Shown piece by piece: positions 1 to 8,842 of a DNA stretch of 64,000 bases; position 1 is the stretch's first letter; each line of letters starts with the position of its first letter. Origin of the DNA: Pseudomonas sp. 102515 (GTDB lineage Bacteria > Pseudomonadota > Gammaproteobacteria > Pseudomonadales > Pseudomonadaceae); assembly GCF_031085165.1 (NCBI RefSeq), contig NZ_JAVHTY010000003.1:372001-436000 (forward strand). Direction: 5' to 3'. A program made the translations under genes and the position numbers. The notes under the pieces were generated by a model, which saw only the letters and a list, made by a program, of their open reading frames with translations, was not told where the DNA came from and searched no databases.

Positions 1-3000
1 ACCGCGCGCGCCAGGGCCTGCTCCACGGCGCCCAGGCTGACCATCTCGCCGCCGATCTTGGCGAAGCGCGAATAGCGGTCGACGATGGTGAGAAAGCCGT
101 CCTCGTCCAGCCGGCCCTGGTCGCCGGTGACGTACCAGCGTTCGCCATCGATCTCACGAATGGCCTTGGCGGTGCGCTCGGGATCGTTCAGATAGCCCTG
201 CATCAGCTGCGGTCCGCCGATCAGCACCATGCCCGCCTCGCCGGTGGGCAATTCGGCGAAGGTCTGAGGATCGACGATCTTGAAGCCGGTTCCCGGCAGC
301 GGCATGCCCACGGTGCCGAGCTTGCCGCCGCGCTGCACCTGCAGGTAGCTGACGTCCAGGGCGTCGGGCAGGTTGACCGACGCCACCGGGGCGGTCTCGG
401 TGGCGCCGTAACCCTCGTAGATGTCCTGGTTGAACTTGAGCTTGAAGGCCTCGCGCACCGCCGGATCCAGGCGCTCGGCACCGGCCACCACGATGCGCAG
501 ACTCTCCAGCATCAGCGGATGCACCTTGGTGTTGCGCACGAACAGCCGCAGGAAGGTCGAGGTGCCGCAGAGCACCGTGGCGCGATGGGTCGCCACCGCC
601 TTGGCGATGCCGGCCACGTCGGTGGGATCGGCCTGGCAGACCACCGGCACCCCTTCGACCAGCGGCAGGAACTGGGTGACGGTGAGGCCGAAGGCGTGGA
701 ACAGCGGCAGCGAGGCCATGAAGACGTCGTCGTCCTGGGTGTTGAGCACGTCCGAGGTCTGCTTGAGATTGGCCATGAGGTTGCTGTGGCTGAGCATCAC
801 CCCCTTGGGCGTGCCCTCACTGCCGCTGGAGAAGAGGATGGCGGCGGTGGCCTCGGGATCGTGGGCGCGACTCACCAGCACCTGCAGCATCGCGGTGGGC
901 AACAGCCAGACCGCCAGCCAGTTGGCCAGCAACTCGGCCTTGCCGATACCGGCGCGCAGCGTCTCCAGATCCACCACCTCGCGCCCGGCGAGCAACTCGT
1001 CCACCGGCAGGCCGCGCTTGCGCAGACGGTCGAGAAAGCGCGTCGAGGTGTAGACGGTACGGATACCGGCCTGGTCCAACCCCGAAGCCAGGGCCTCGGG
1101 CGTGGCCGTGTAGTTGAGATTGACCAGCGTCTTGCCGGCCAGCAGTACCGCCATGTTGGCCAGCATGCCACCGCTGCTGGTGGGCAGCAGCAGGCCGAGA
1201 TTGGCCTCGGGCCGCTTGTGCATCCGCCGCGCCAGGCAAGCGGCGCCGGTGAGCGCCTGGGCGGCCTTGAGCGGTGCGCCCAGGTCGTCGATCAGCGCCA
1301 GGCCGCCCGGCCTACGCTTGACGCTGGCGACCCAGGCATCGGCCAGCGACGGCAGGCCGTGCATGTAGCGCTCCCAGGAGCGGATCGACAATTCGAAGAT
1401 CCGCCGCTTGAGCACATCGGCCGGAGTGTCCTTGGGCAACGCCTTGCCGAAGGCCACCACCACCTCGCGGTGCAGCGGGCTGTCGCGCAGCTCCTTGAGC
1501 TTGCTGGAAGAGCGAGAGAACTGGCTGCCCCAGAGGCCGCGCAGGTAGAAGGGCACGATCTGCACCTCGGGACCGACCCGCTCGCAGGCCTTTTCGTAGC
1601 CGCGGCGGAATTCGCCGAGCTGACCGGTGCGGCTGATCGCCCCTTCCGGGAACAGGCAGACCACCTCGCCGGCGCTCAGCAGCCCGGCCACCTGCTCCAG
1701 CGCCGCGCCGGAGCCACTGCCCTGGGCGATGGGCAGGCAGCCCATGGCCTTGAGAAAGGGCTTCAGGTACCAGCGCTCGTAGATCGAGCGCAGCATCACG
1801 AAGCGTACCGGGCGCGGACTGGCGATCTGCACCATGGCCCAGTCGACCCAGCTGATGTGGTTGCCCAGCAGCAGCACCCCGCCCTGGGCGGGCAGGTTCT
1901 GCAGCCCCTGCACCTGGATGCGGTAATGCCGGGTGACCATCAGGCCGAGCAGGAAACGCACCAGGCTCTGCGGCAGCTTCCACACGGTGTAGGCCCCGCC
2001 GATCAGCGCCACGGCGGCGATCAGCAGCAGCAGCCAGCGACTGTCCAGGCCCAGCAAGGCGATCACCGCGGTGAGCACCAGAAAACTCAGCATGGCGACG
2101 TTCTGCACCCAGTTGTTGGCCGCCAGCACCGTACCGAGCTGGTCCTCGCGGGCATGGAACTGGATCAGGGCGTTGAGCGGGACGATGAACAGCCCGCCCA
2201 TCAGGCCGATGAAGATGAAGTTGAACGCATGCACCCACGCCGAACTGGGCGCCGGCAGCCACCACAGGCCGAGGGCGATGCCCAGGGCGCCCACCGGGAT
2301 CAGCCCGGTCTCGATGCGTCCGCGGGAGGCCCGGCTGGCCAGCGCCGAGCCGATGGCGATGCCGATCCCGGCGCAGGCCAGGATGCCCTGCAGCAGCAGC
2401 ACGTTGTCGATGCCCAGGTGCTCCTTGGCATAGGCCGGAAAGCTCGCCAGCAGCACCTGGCCCACCGACCAGAACACCGCGAGCCCGATGATCGACAGGC
2501 GGATCACCGGATTCTCGCCGATCACCGCCAGGTTGCGCCGGGCGCTCCGCAACCGCACATAAGCGTGCCAGTCGAAGGCCTGCCGCGGCTTGGGCTCTTC
2601 CAGCACCGGCAAGCGATAGAGCAGCGCCACCTCGGCCAGGCTGCAGAGCACCAGCAGCCAGCCCAGCGGAGCGATGTCCTGCAGGATGACGTGGGGCGTG
2701 GCATGGCCCTGGCCCAGGTGCAGCTGGAAGAAGGCGGTGAAGACCACGGTGCCGGCGAGAATGGCGATGATGGAGTTGGCCTGCACCAGGCCATTGCCCT
2801 CGGCCAGCCGCTGCTTGCCGAACAGTGCCTTGATGTAGCCGTACTTGGCCGGCGAATAGAAGGTCGCCTGGATGGCCAGCAGGAGGGTCATGGCGAAGGC
2901 CAGTTCGAACAGCCCGGCATAGTAGGCCAGGGTGATGCCCAGGGTGATGGCCACCGCCGCCCAGCCGCCGAGGCGCAGCACCCGGACCTTGGCGAAGCGA

Positions 3001-3212
3001 TCGGCCACATGACCGGAGGGACTGAACAGCAGGATGAAGGGCAACAGCATCATGCCATTGACCAGGGCGGTCAGCACCACCTGGGTGGAACCGTCAAAGA
3101 CCTCGAATACGGTGTTCTGGATGACGATCTTGTGGCCAAGATCGACGAAGGCGTTGAGAAAGACGGCGATCAGGTAGGGCCAGGCCCCCTTGATCCGGTG
3201 CAGCTTGTCCAT
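1..3212 (-). CDS. Acyl-ACP synthetase / lysophospholipid acyltransferase fused to an MFS (LplT-like) transporter, 3' end cut by window
   Basis: A single reading frame of about 1070 codons runs off the left edge. The N-terminal ~420 residues are a hydrophobic MFS transporter resembling the lysophospholipid flippase LplT. The middle is a PlsC-type acyltransferase with the HX4D motif (HISWVD, around base 1850) and an FPEG motif (around 1655). The C-terminal part is an AMP-binding acyl-ACP synthetase with the signature SSGSEGTPKG (around 815-845). Known LplT-PlsC-Aas fusions re-acylate lysophosphatidylethanolamine in the inner membrane. The start is the ATG at 3212 (MDKLHRIKG) after GAGACTCCGC. 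The last tens of residues lie outside the window. Domain assignment is firm; the precise substrate is inferred. Confidence 0.85.
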   Translation of the reverse strand, partial: MDKLHRIKGAWPYLIAVFLNAFVDLGHKIVIQNTVFEVFDGSTQVVLTALVNGMMLLPFILLFSPSGHVADRFAKVRVLRLGGWAAVAITLGITLAYYAGLFELAFAMTLLLAIQATFYSPAKYGYIKALFGKQRLAEGNGLVQANSIIAILAGTVVFTAFFQLHLGQGHATPHVILQDIAPLGWLLVLCSLAEVALLYRLPVLEEPKPRQAFDWHAYVRLRSARRNLAVIGENPVIRLSIIGLAVFWSVGQVLLASFPAYAKEHLGIDNVLLLQGILACAGIGIAIGSALASRASRGRIETGLIPVGALGIALGLWWLPAPSSAWVHAFNFIFIGLMGGLFIVPLNALIQFHAREDQLGTVLAANNWVQNVAMLSFLVLTAVIALLGLDSRWLLLLIAAVALIGGAYTVWKLPQSLVRFLLGLMVTRHYRIQVQGLQNLPAQGGVLLLGNHISWVDWAMVQIASPRPVRFVMLRSIYERWYLKPFLKAMGCLPIAQGSGSGAALEQVAGLLSAGEVVCLFPEGAISRTGQLGEFRRGYEKACERVGPEVQIVPFYLRGLWGSQFSRSSSKLKELRDSPLHREVVVAFGKALPKDTPADVLKRRIFELSIRSWERYMHGLPSLADAWVASVKRRPGGLALIDDLGAPLKAAQALTGAACLARRMHKRPEANLGLLLPTSSGGMLANMAVLLAGKTLVNLNYTATPEALASGLDQAGIRTVYTSTRFLDRLRKRGLPVDELLAGREVVDLETLRAGIGKAELLANWLAVWLLPTAMLQVLVSRAHDPEATAAILFSSGSEGTPKGVMLSHSNLMANLKQTSDVLNTQDDDVFMASLPLFHAFGLTVTQFLPLVEGVPVVCQADPTDVAGIAKAVATHRATVLCGTSTFLRLFVRNTKVHPLMLESLRIVVAGAERLDPAVREAFKLKFNQDIYEGYGATETAPVASVNLPDALDVSYLQVQRGGKLGTVGMPLPGTGFKIVDPQTFAELPTGEAGMVLIGGPQLMQGYLNDPERTAKAIREIDGERWYVTGDQGRLDEDGFLTIVDRYSRFAKIGGEMVSLGAVEQALARA

Positions 3213-3481
3213 GCGGAGTCTCTTTCGAGCAGGGGAATCCGTAGCCTGAGTGAGACGCTCTGGCAGCGCAAGCAACGCCATTGGTCAACAAATATGCGAA
3301 TCGGGGCTATACAAGCTCGCGAAAGCGAGTATGGTGTGGGCACTGCTACTGCAATAGTTACTCGATACCTGCTTGATGTTGCTTCATTTTCATCTCCTGG
3401 CTCGTCTCACTCTCGCATTACAGTCCCGCTAGCGAATGTCTCGCTAACGTGGTTGTTCCCCCTACACCCCTGGAGATACTC

Positions 3482-3691
3482 ATGTCCAATCGTGAAAATG
3501 GCACCGTCAAGTGGTTCAACGATGAGAAAGGCTACGGCTTCATCACCCCGGAAAGCGGCGCCGACCTGTTCGTGCACTACCGCTCCATCGAAAGCGCCGG
3601 CTTCAAGAGCCTGAGCGAAGGCCAGAAGGTCACTTTCGTGGCTGTCAAAGGCCAGAAGGGTATGCAAGCTGACCAGGTTCAAGTCGTCTAA
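3482..3691 (+). CDS. Cold-shock protein, CspA family
   Basis: The 69-residue protein is one OB-fold cold-shock domain, a single-stranded nucleic-acid chaperone. RNP1 is visible as KGYGFI and RNP2 as LFVHY (the more common form is VFVHF). The ATG at 3482 follows GGAGATACTC, a better ribosome site than the in-frame GTG at 3449. The 270-base leader contains two short hairpins (CTCGC-GAAA-GCGAG near 3315 and TAGCGA/TCGCTA at 3430-3446). Such long leaders are typical of cold-regulated csp genes, but whether this paralogue is cold-induced cannot be told. A strong terminator follows. Confidence 0.93.
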   Translation: MSNRENGTVKWFNDEKGYGFITPESGADLFVHYRSIESAGFKSLSEGQKVTFVAVKGQKGMQADQVQVV

Positions 3692-3713
3692 CGACTGATC
3701 CGGTTGCAGAAAG

Positions 3714-3736
3714 GCCCCGCTTCGGCGGGGCTTTTT
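3714..3736 (+). terminator. Rho-independent terminator of the cold-shock gene
   Basis: A seven-base perfect stem, GCCCCGC/GCGGGGC with a TTCG tetraloop, is followed directly by five T residues, 22 bases after the stop codon of the cold-shock gene. Confidence 0.9.
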
Positions 3737-4103
3737 CGTTTCTGGGATTTGACCCAGGCTAGCCCGGCTACGCTTCACGCCGATCATTTTCTCAGGCAGC
3801 TCAAGATCCAGACGCGCCCAATGCCCCTTCCAGCAGGGCGAACGCAATCGTTGCGGAAGGGGTCGAGCGGCATGGATGCCGCGAGAGCCACGAGGGCCAT
3901 GGAAGGCCCTTCGCGGCGGGCCCCTGGAACGACGATGGAGAGAGCGGACCCCGGCGCAGCCGGGGCCGGACGGCGGGGCGAGCGTTTTTGCTTACTTTTT
4001 TCGCGATTGAAAAAAGTGAGTCGCCCGGCGGGGGCGAAACAGAAGTATCCCTAAGGGACAATAACGAGCTGAGCAACCGCTTTTACCGAAAGCCGGGCTT
4101 CAC
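3737..4103. repeat. Intergenic stretch without a gene; palindrome-rich, repeat-like
   Basis: No convincing coding frame occurs here. The stretch holds several palindromic blocks: GGCATGGATGCC (about 3869-3880), CCATGGAAGGCCCTTCGC (about 3898-3915) and the inverted pair ACTTTTTTC/GAAAAAAGT (about 3994-4017). I recall similar blocks being dispersed in many Pseudomonas genomes, so this may be a repeated extragenic element; that is recollection, not something this window proves. The last palindrome could also end the minus-strand polyphosphate gene next to it. Confidence 0.4.
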
Positions 4104-5588
4104 TCAGTCCTTGTCATACGCCCGCTCCAGCGCCTCATTGAGCGTCCGCACCACCTTCACCCGCGCGAATCGCTTGTCATTGGCCTCCACCAGGGTCCAG
4201 GGCGCGATGGCCGTGCTGGTCTGGACCACCATGTCGTTGACCGCCTGGCTGTAGAGATCCCACTTGTCCCGGTTGCGCCAGTCGTCCTCGGTGATCTTGA
4301 ATCTCTTGAAGGGTGTTTCCTCGCGGGCGCGAAAGCGCTCCAGCTGGGTGTCCTGGTCGATGGCCAGCCAGAACTTGGCCAGCACGAGGCCGGCGTCGTG
4401 GAGCTGTTCCTCGAAGTCGTTGATCTCGCCGTAGGCACGCTGCCAGTCGGCGGCGGGGGTCAGACCCTCGACCCGCTCCACCAGCACCCGGCCGTACCAG
4501 GAACGGTCGAAGATGGTGAAGTTGCCCTGCCGCGGGATATGTCGCCAGAAGCGCCAGAGATAGGGCTGGGCCAGTTCTTCGTCGCTGGGCGCGGCCACCG
4601 GGACGATACGGTACTGGCGCGGATCCAGGGCGCCAGTGACGCGGCGGATGGCGCTGCCCTTGCCGGCGGCGTCATTGCCCTCGAAGGCCGCTACCAGGGC
4701 ATGACGGCGATACTTCTTGTCCCGCAGGCGCCGCGCCAGGCGGGCCTGTTCGGCCAGCAGCTGGTCTTCGTAATCGGCCTTGTCCAGACGCTGACTCAGG
4801 TCCATGGCCTCGAGCACGCCGCGGCCATCCACCGGCGGCGGCACCACCGCGGCAGCCCGGCGTTGCTTGCGCGGCTTGTTGGCCAGGGCGCGCTGCAGCG
4901 CCTTGAGCAGCACGGTGCCGACGGTCAGGCTGCGAAAGCGCTCGTCGAAACCGGGCACCACGTGCCAGGGGGCGTAGTCGTGATGGGTCCGCCGCACCAC
5001 CCGCTCGCCTTCCTTGACGAAGCGGTCATAGACCTTGGCCTGGCGCCAGTCCAGCGGACTAAGCTTCCAGCCCAGGCGGGGATCGTTCTTGAGGTGCTTC
5101 AGGCGCTGCTTGAGCTGGGGCTTGGATAGGTGGAACCAGAACTTGAGGATCAGTGCCCCCTCGTCGGCGAGCATGCGCTCGAAACGCTCCGCCTGGCCGA
5201 TGGCGGCGTCCAGCTCGACGCGGCTGAGCTCCTTGTTGACCCGGCCATGCAGCATCTGGCTGTACCAGTTGCCAAAGAACACGCCGATCCGCCCCTTGCC
5301 CGGCAGGCGCTGCCAGTAGCGCCACGCCGGCGGATGCTGGCCTTCCTCGGCGGTGGGCTGGAGAAAGGTCTCGACGCGGATCAGCCGCGGATCCATCCAC
5401 TCGTTGAGCAGCTTGACCGTCTCGCCCTTGCCCGCGCCCTCGATACCATTGATCAGCACGATCACCGGGAAGCGGCCTTGCGTCTTGAGTTCGTACTGGG
5501 CGGCCAGCAGCGCCTCGCGCAGCTTGGGCAGCTTGGCGTCGTAGGTGGCCTCGTCGAGCAGGTGTTCGTTCTCGGCGGCTTCGAACAT
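4104..5588 (-). CDS. pap: Polyphosphate:AMP phosphotransferase (PPK2 class II, two-domain)
   Basis: The 494-residue protein has two tandem PPK2 domains, the architecture of class II enzymes such as the P. aeruginosa polyphosphate:AMP phosphotransferase, which makes ADP from AMP and polyphosphate. Each half has a Walker A motif (GIEGAGKG near residue 50; GNDAAGKG near 302). The second half also has FDRSWYGRVLVERV, typical of active PPK2 domains, whereas the first half reads FFGNWYSQ at that place, so catalysis probably sits in the second half. The ATG at 5588 (MFEAAENE) after GAGGAGATCCGG is preferred; an upstream start at 5618 lacks such a site. It diverges from a CHAD gene. Confidence 0.9.
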   Translation of the reverse strand: MFEAAENEHLLDEATYDAKLPKLREALLAAQYELKTQGRFPVIVLINGIEGAGKGETVKLLNEWMDPRLIRVETFLQPTAEEGQHPPAWRYWQRLPGKGRIGVFFGNWYSQMLHGRVNKELSRVELDAAIGQAERFERMLADEGALILKFWFHLSKPQLKQRLKHLKNDPRLGWKLSPLDWRQAKVYDRFVKEGERVVRRTHHDYAPWHVVPGFDERFRSLTVGTVLLKALQRALANKPRKQRRAAAVVPPPVDGRGVLEAMDLSQRLDKADYEDQLLAEQARLARRLRDKKYRRHALVAAFEGNDAAGKGSAIRRVTGALDPRQYRIVPVAAPSDEELAQPYLWRFWRHIPRQGNFTIFDRSWYGRVLVERVEGLTPAADWQRAYGEINDFEEQLHDAGLVLAKFWLAIDQDTQLERFRAREETPFKRFKITEDDWRNRDKWDLYSQAVNDMVVQTSTAIAPWTLVEANDKRFARVKVVRTLNEALERAYDKD

Positions 5589-5785
5589 CCGGATCTCCTC
5601 GCTCAGGTGGTCGGGCAACTATAGCCCTTCTGACCGACCCGGCGTCAGGCGGTGCCCGCAGCTAACCTCATGAAGGAAATATGACGTTTAGATGAAATTT
5701 GGCATCTCCCGCTGTCGTGGAGGTCTTTCTTACCGTTACGCTCCCGCGCAAGCGGGTCTGCAGTCCACCTATTGAGGAGAGTTCG

Positions 5786-6751
5786 ATGGCCTTTCGTTTC
5801 GATGCGCGGCAATCTGCTGACGAGGAAGTCCGCCGCGTGGTGACGGATCGTCTGGTACAGGCTGAGACGTCCCTGGCGGGCGGTACTCCCAAGGGCGTCC
5901 ACGAGACGCGCAAGCGACTCAAGGAATTGCGCGCCCTCCTGCGGCTGCTGCACGGCGCCCTGGGCAAGCGCGCCTTCGCCAGTCGCAATCGGCGCCTGCG
6001 CGACCTCGGCCGCGAGCTGTCCTCGTTGCGTGACAGCGCCGCCCTGGTGGAAAGCTGGGACAAGCTGGGCGAGTCCGACCGCAAGAGATTCGCCTCGCCG
6101 GCCATGAAGCGCGTGCGCCAGCGCCTGCAGGAGCGCGCCGACCAGCAGATCGCCGCGGCCAGCGGCCACCCCGAGTTGCTCGAGGAACTGACCGCCATGC
6201 GTGAGGAGGTGGCCGGCTGGAAACTCTCCGGCAAGGGCTTCGCCCTCTTCGCTCGCGGCCTGGAAGACAACTACAAGGCCGGGCGCCAGGCGCTCAAGAC
6301 CGCACGCGACAAGCCCACCGACGACAGCCTGCACGACTGGCGCAAGCGGGTGAAGGATCACTGGTATCACACCCAGCTGCTCGCCGCGGCCTGGCCGGCG
6401 GAATTCAAGACCCGCCAGAAGAGCCTCAAGCGCCTTTCGGAATACCTGGGCGACGATCACGACCTGGCGGTGATGCAGCAGCTGTTGGTGGACGAGCCGA
6501 CCCTGTTCGGTGCCAGCAACACCCGCCTGGCCATCGGCGAGAGCCTGGCCCAGCAGCGCGAGCGGCTGCAGGCGAAGGCCTTTTCCCTGGGCCTGCGCCT
6601 CTATCTGGACAAGCCCACCGCCCTCGCCGAGCGCTGGCGGGATCTGTGGCGGCTGGCCAGCCGTCCCTATACGCCGCGCAAGACCAAGGGCCAAACCGCC
6701 GAGGCCCCTGCTGGGCTGCTGCCGCACCTGGTCGAGGAAGCGGCTGGCTGA
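5786..6751 (+). CDS. CHAD domain protein
   Basis: The 321-residue protein is built from one CHAD domain, an all-helical fold with conserved His and basic residues. Two related motifs are visible: VHETRKRLKELRALLRLL near residue 40 and LHDWRKRVKDHWYHTQLL near 180. CHAD domains are known to bind inorganic polyphosphate, and the divergent neighbour is a polyphosphate-using kinase, so the pair probably acts on the same polymer. There is no signal peptide or membrane segment. The ATG at 5786 follows TTGAGGAGAGTTCG, a strong ribosome site. Confidence 0.88.
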   Translation: MAFRFDARQSADEEVRRVVTDRLVQAETSLAGGTPKGVHETRKRLKELRALLRLLHGALGKRAFASRNRRLRDLGRELSSLRDSAALVESWDKLGESDRKRFASPAMKRVRQRLQERADQQIAAASGHPELLEELTAMREEVAGWKLSGKGFALFARGLEDNYKAGRQALKTARDKPTDDSLHDWRKRVKDHWYHTQLLAAAWPAEFKTRQKSLKRLSEYLGDDHDLAVMQQLLVDEPTLFGASNTRLAIGESLAQQRERLQAKAFSLGLRLYLDKPTALAERWRDLWRLASRPYTPRKTKGQTAEAPAGLLPHLVEEAAG

Positions 6752-6826
6752 CGCCTGGGATAGAGGGGATCTGTCGCGCGTGGTGGTGGTCCAAGCCTGG
6801 GCATACCACCACGACGAGGTCTCGCG

Positions 6827-7090
6827 ATGAAATCCAAGCTGCTCGCTTCCCTGTTTGCCTGTTCCGTCCTGGCCAGCACCGTGGCCCTGGCCGACCAGCC
6901 CGGCGCCGACTGGATGCCCATGAACGACGTCAAGTCCAAGCTCATGGAGCAGGGCTACACCTCGATCACCAAGATCGAAGCCGATGACGGTCAGTGGGAA
7001 GGCGAAGGCATGAAGAAAGATGGTATGAAGTACGACTTCCATGCCGACGCGAAGACCGGCAAGATCACCAAGGAAAAGATGGACATGTGA
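6827..7090 (+). CDS. Small periplasmic PepSY-domain protein
   Basis: This is an 87-residue protein with a clear signal peptide (MKSKLLASLFACSVLASTVALA, cleavage after residue 22). The remainder resembles the PepSY fold: an amphipathic helix (MNDVKSKLMEQGYTSITKIEAD) followed by a two-strand segment with lysine/glycine-rich turns and the ending FHADAKTGKITKEKMDM. PepSY proteins of this size are common in Pseudomonas and of unknown role; some inhibit proteases or bind metal. It stands alone between the CHAD gene and the stressosome operon. Confidence 0.75.
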   Translation: MKSKLLASLFACSVLASTVALADQPGADWMPMNDVKSKLMEQGYTSITKIEADDGQWEGEGMKKDGMKYDFHADAKTGKITKEKMDM

Positions 7091-7097
7091 TCTCTCG

Positions 7098-7125
7098 GGG
7101 GACCTGGCCGTACAGCCGGGTCCCC
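7098..7125 (+). terminator. Hairpin after the PepSY gene, possible terminator
   Basis: GGGGACC and GGTCCCC form a seven-base stem with further pairing inside, eight bases beyond the PepSY stop codon. There is no T-tract, so it may only be a transcript-end stabiliser. It separates this gene from the stressosome operon. Confidence 0.4.
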
Positions 7126-7208
7126 ATTCGCGCTTGCCGTCTCTTCCCGCACCTTCTTCGTCCGGTCGGCCCGTCCTGAGCCGCCCTCTCCGTCACCTAG
7201 GAACCCCC

Positions 7209-8048
7209 ATGTACAGTACCGCTTTGGTCGAGCTGCTGCGCACCCATGAGCGGTCGCTGCTCGATGCCTGGATCGGCGCCCAGCGCGCGGCCGGCATGCG
7301 CATCGACCTGCTCGACGAAACCACCATCCTGGCCAACTCCGCCGAGCTGCTGCGGCGGATCACCGTGGCCGCCGCCCAGGGCCTGGGCGATCTGCGCGAG
7401 CCGCACTGGCAGCCGGTACGGGCGCTGCTGGAGCGGTTTTCCTTCGACCAGAGCCGCGCGGGCCTGACGCCCGCACAGACGGCGACTTTCGTCTTCTCGC
7501 TCAAGGAACCGCTGTTCAACCTGATCCAGAACGAGTGCGACGACCCACTCGCCGAGATCTGGGCCGCCACCCGGCTGATCGACGATCTCGGCCTGTACAG
7601 CATGGAAAGCTACATGAACGGTCGCGAGACGGTGATCCGCGAGCAGCAGGAAAGCATGCTGGAGCTGTCCACCCCGGTGGTGGAGCTGTGGGACGGCATC
7701 CTGGCCATCCCGCTGATCGGCGCGCTGGACAGCAATCGCACCCAGGTGGTGATGGAGTCGCTGCTGGAAAAGATCGTCCAGACCGAGTCGGACCTCGCCA
7801 TCATCGACATCACCGGCGTGCCCACGGTGGACACCATGGTCGCCCAGCACCTGCTCAAGACGGTGACCGCCGCCCGCCTGATGGGCGCGCAGTGCATCAT
7901 CAGCGGCATCCGCCCGCAGATCGCCGCCACCATCGTCCATCTGGGCGTGGACCTGGGCGATGTGATCACCAAGGCGTCCCTGGCCGATGCCTTCCGTCTG
8001 GCCTTGCGCCAGCAGGGCGTGCGCCTGGCCGCCCTCACCAAGGGCTGA
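7209..8048 (+). CDS. RsbR-like stressosome protein (RsbRD-type N-terminus plus STAS)
   Basis: The 279-residue protein is the first gene of a six-gene operon. The N-terminal ~150 residues are helical, like the RsbRD-type sensory domain of stressosome co-antagonists. Residues ~155-275 are a STAS domain with the RsbR hallmark DITGVPTVDTMVAQHL (201-215) and SGIRPQIAATIVHLG (232-246). Thr209 and Thr241 sit where RsbR proteins are phosphorylated by RsbT. In Bacillus, RsbR and RsbS assemble the cytoplasmic stressosome that sequesters RsbT until stress. The ATG at 7209 has a modest upstream site (CTAGGAACCCCC). The signal it senses is unknown. Confidence 0.85.
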   Translation: MYSTALVELLRTHERSLLDAWIGAQRAAGMRIDLLDETTILANSAELLRRITVAAAQGLGDLREPHWQPVRALLERFSFDQSRAGLTPAQTATFVFSLKEPLFNLIQNECDDPLAEIWAATRLIDDLGLYSMESYMNGRETVIREQQESMLELSTPVVELWDGILAIPLIGALDSNRTQVVMESLLEKIVQTESDLAIIDITGVPTVDTMVAQHLLKTVTAARLMGAQCIISGIRPQIAATIVHLGVDLGDVITKASLADAFRLALRQQGVRLAALTKG

Positions 8049-8058
8049 GGAGCGCGTC

Positions 8059-8484
8059 ATGATCGAGCGGATTCCGATCCTCAAGCTGGGCCCCTTCCTG
8101 TTGCTGAGCATCCAGGTGGACATGCACGACCAGTTGGCGCTGGACCTGCAGGAAGACCTCACCGAGCAGATCGTCCGCCACAAGGCCAAGGGCGTACTCA
8201 TCGACATCTCGGCGCTGGAAATCGTCGACTCCTTCATCGGCCGGATGCTGTCCCACATCGCCCAGGTCTCACGCATCCTCGATGCCAAGGTGATCGTGGT
8301 CGGCATGCAGCCGGCGGTAGCCATCACCCTGGTGGAACTGGGGCTGTCGCTGGAGGGCATCGCCACGGCGCTGAACATGGAAAAGGGCATGCGCCGGCTG
8401 GAAGCCATGGTGGCCGCGGACGAATCGCTGGAGGAGTCAGAGGGTGGCGAAGACACAGACGCTTCCACTCCGCCAGGAGACTGA
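8059..8484 (+). CDS. rsbS: RsbS-like stressosome scaffold (single STAS domain)
   Basis: The 141-residue STAS protein closely follows RsbS. The motif LIDISALEIVDSFIGRML contains Ser58, in the position of the RsbS serine that RsbT phosphorylates, and VVGMQPAVAITLVELG matches the second conserved segment. Compared with Bacillus RsbS it has an extra acidic tail of about 20 residues (EESEGGEDTDAS), most of which is encoded in the 41-base overlap with the next gene. The start ATG at 8059 follows GGCTGAGGAGCGCGTC, ten bases after the rsbR stop. The order rsbR-rsbS-rsbT is that of classical stressosome modules. Confidence 0.88.
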   Translation: MIERIPILKLGPFLLLSIQVDMHDQLALDLQEDLTEQIVRHKAKGVLIDISALEIVDSFIGRMLSHIAQVSRILDAKVIVVGMQPAVAITLVELGLSLEGIATALNMEKGMRRLEAMVAADESLEESEGGEDTDASTPPGD

Positions 8485-8842
8485 CATCGTGCTGATCCGT
8501 CAGCAGGTGCGCAAGGTCGCCGAAGCCATCCGCCTGGGCCTGATCTCCCAGACCAAGATCGTCACCGCGGCCAGCGAGATCGCGCGCAACGGCCTGGTCT
8601 ACGGGCTGGGCGGCGAATGCCTGATCGAGGAGACGCTACGAGCCGGCAAGCCGGCGATCCGCCTGGTGATCCGCGACCAGGGTCCGGGCATCGCCGATCT
8701 CGACCGCGCCATGGTCGACGGCTACACCTCGGGCAAGGGCCTGGGGCTGGGACTGTCCGGCTCGCGGCGGTTGGTGGACGACTTCCACATCGAGAGCCAG
8801 CCCGGCCAGGGCACCACCGTCGAACTCTGGAAGTGGCGATGA
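8444..8842 (+). CDS. rsbT: RsbT-like switch protein kinase (GHKL ATPase)
   Basis: This 132-residue single-domain GHKL kinase has an N-box SEIARNG (44-50), a G1 box RDQGPGI (77-83) and a G2 box SGKGLGLGLSGSRRLVDDF (96-114), the RsbT signature. It is expected to phosphorylate the RsbR and RsbS STAS domains, then leave the stressosome and activate an output partner. The start is GTG at 8444, with GAGGAGTCAGAGG just upstream inside rsbS, so the two genes overlap by 41 bases. The stop overlaps the next start as ATGA. The output partner is not obvious because no RsbU-type gene follows. Confidence 0.88.
   Translation: MAKTQTLPLRQETDIVLIRQQVRKVAEAIRLGLISQTKIVTAASEIARNGLVYGLGGECLIEETLRAGKPAIRLVIRDQGPGIADLDRAMVDGYTSGKGLGLGLSGSRRLVDDFHIESQPGQGTTVELWKWR

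Noticed and set aside
519-3614. Open reading frame of 1031 codons on the plus strand
   Set aside because: It is the antisense shadow of the LplT-PlsC-Aas fusion gene and is rich in Gln, Gly and His without any family resemblance; its end also runs through the cold-shock gene.
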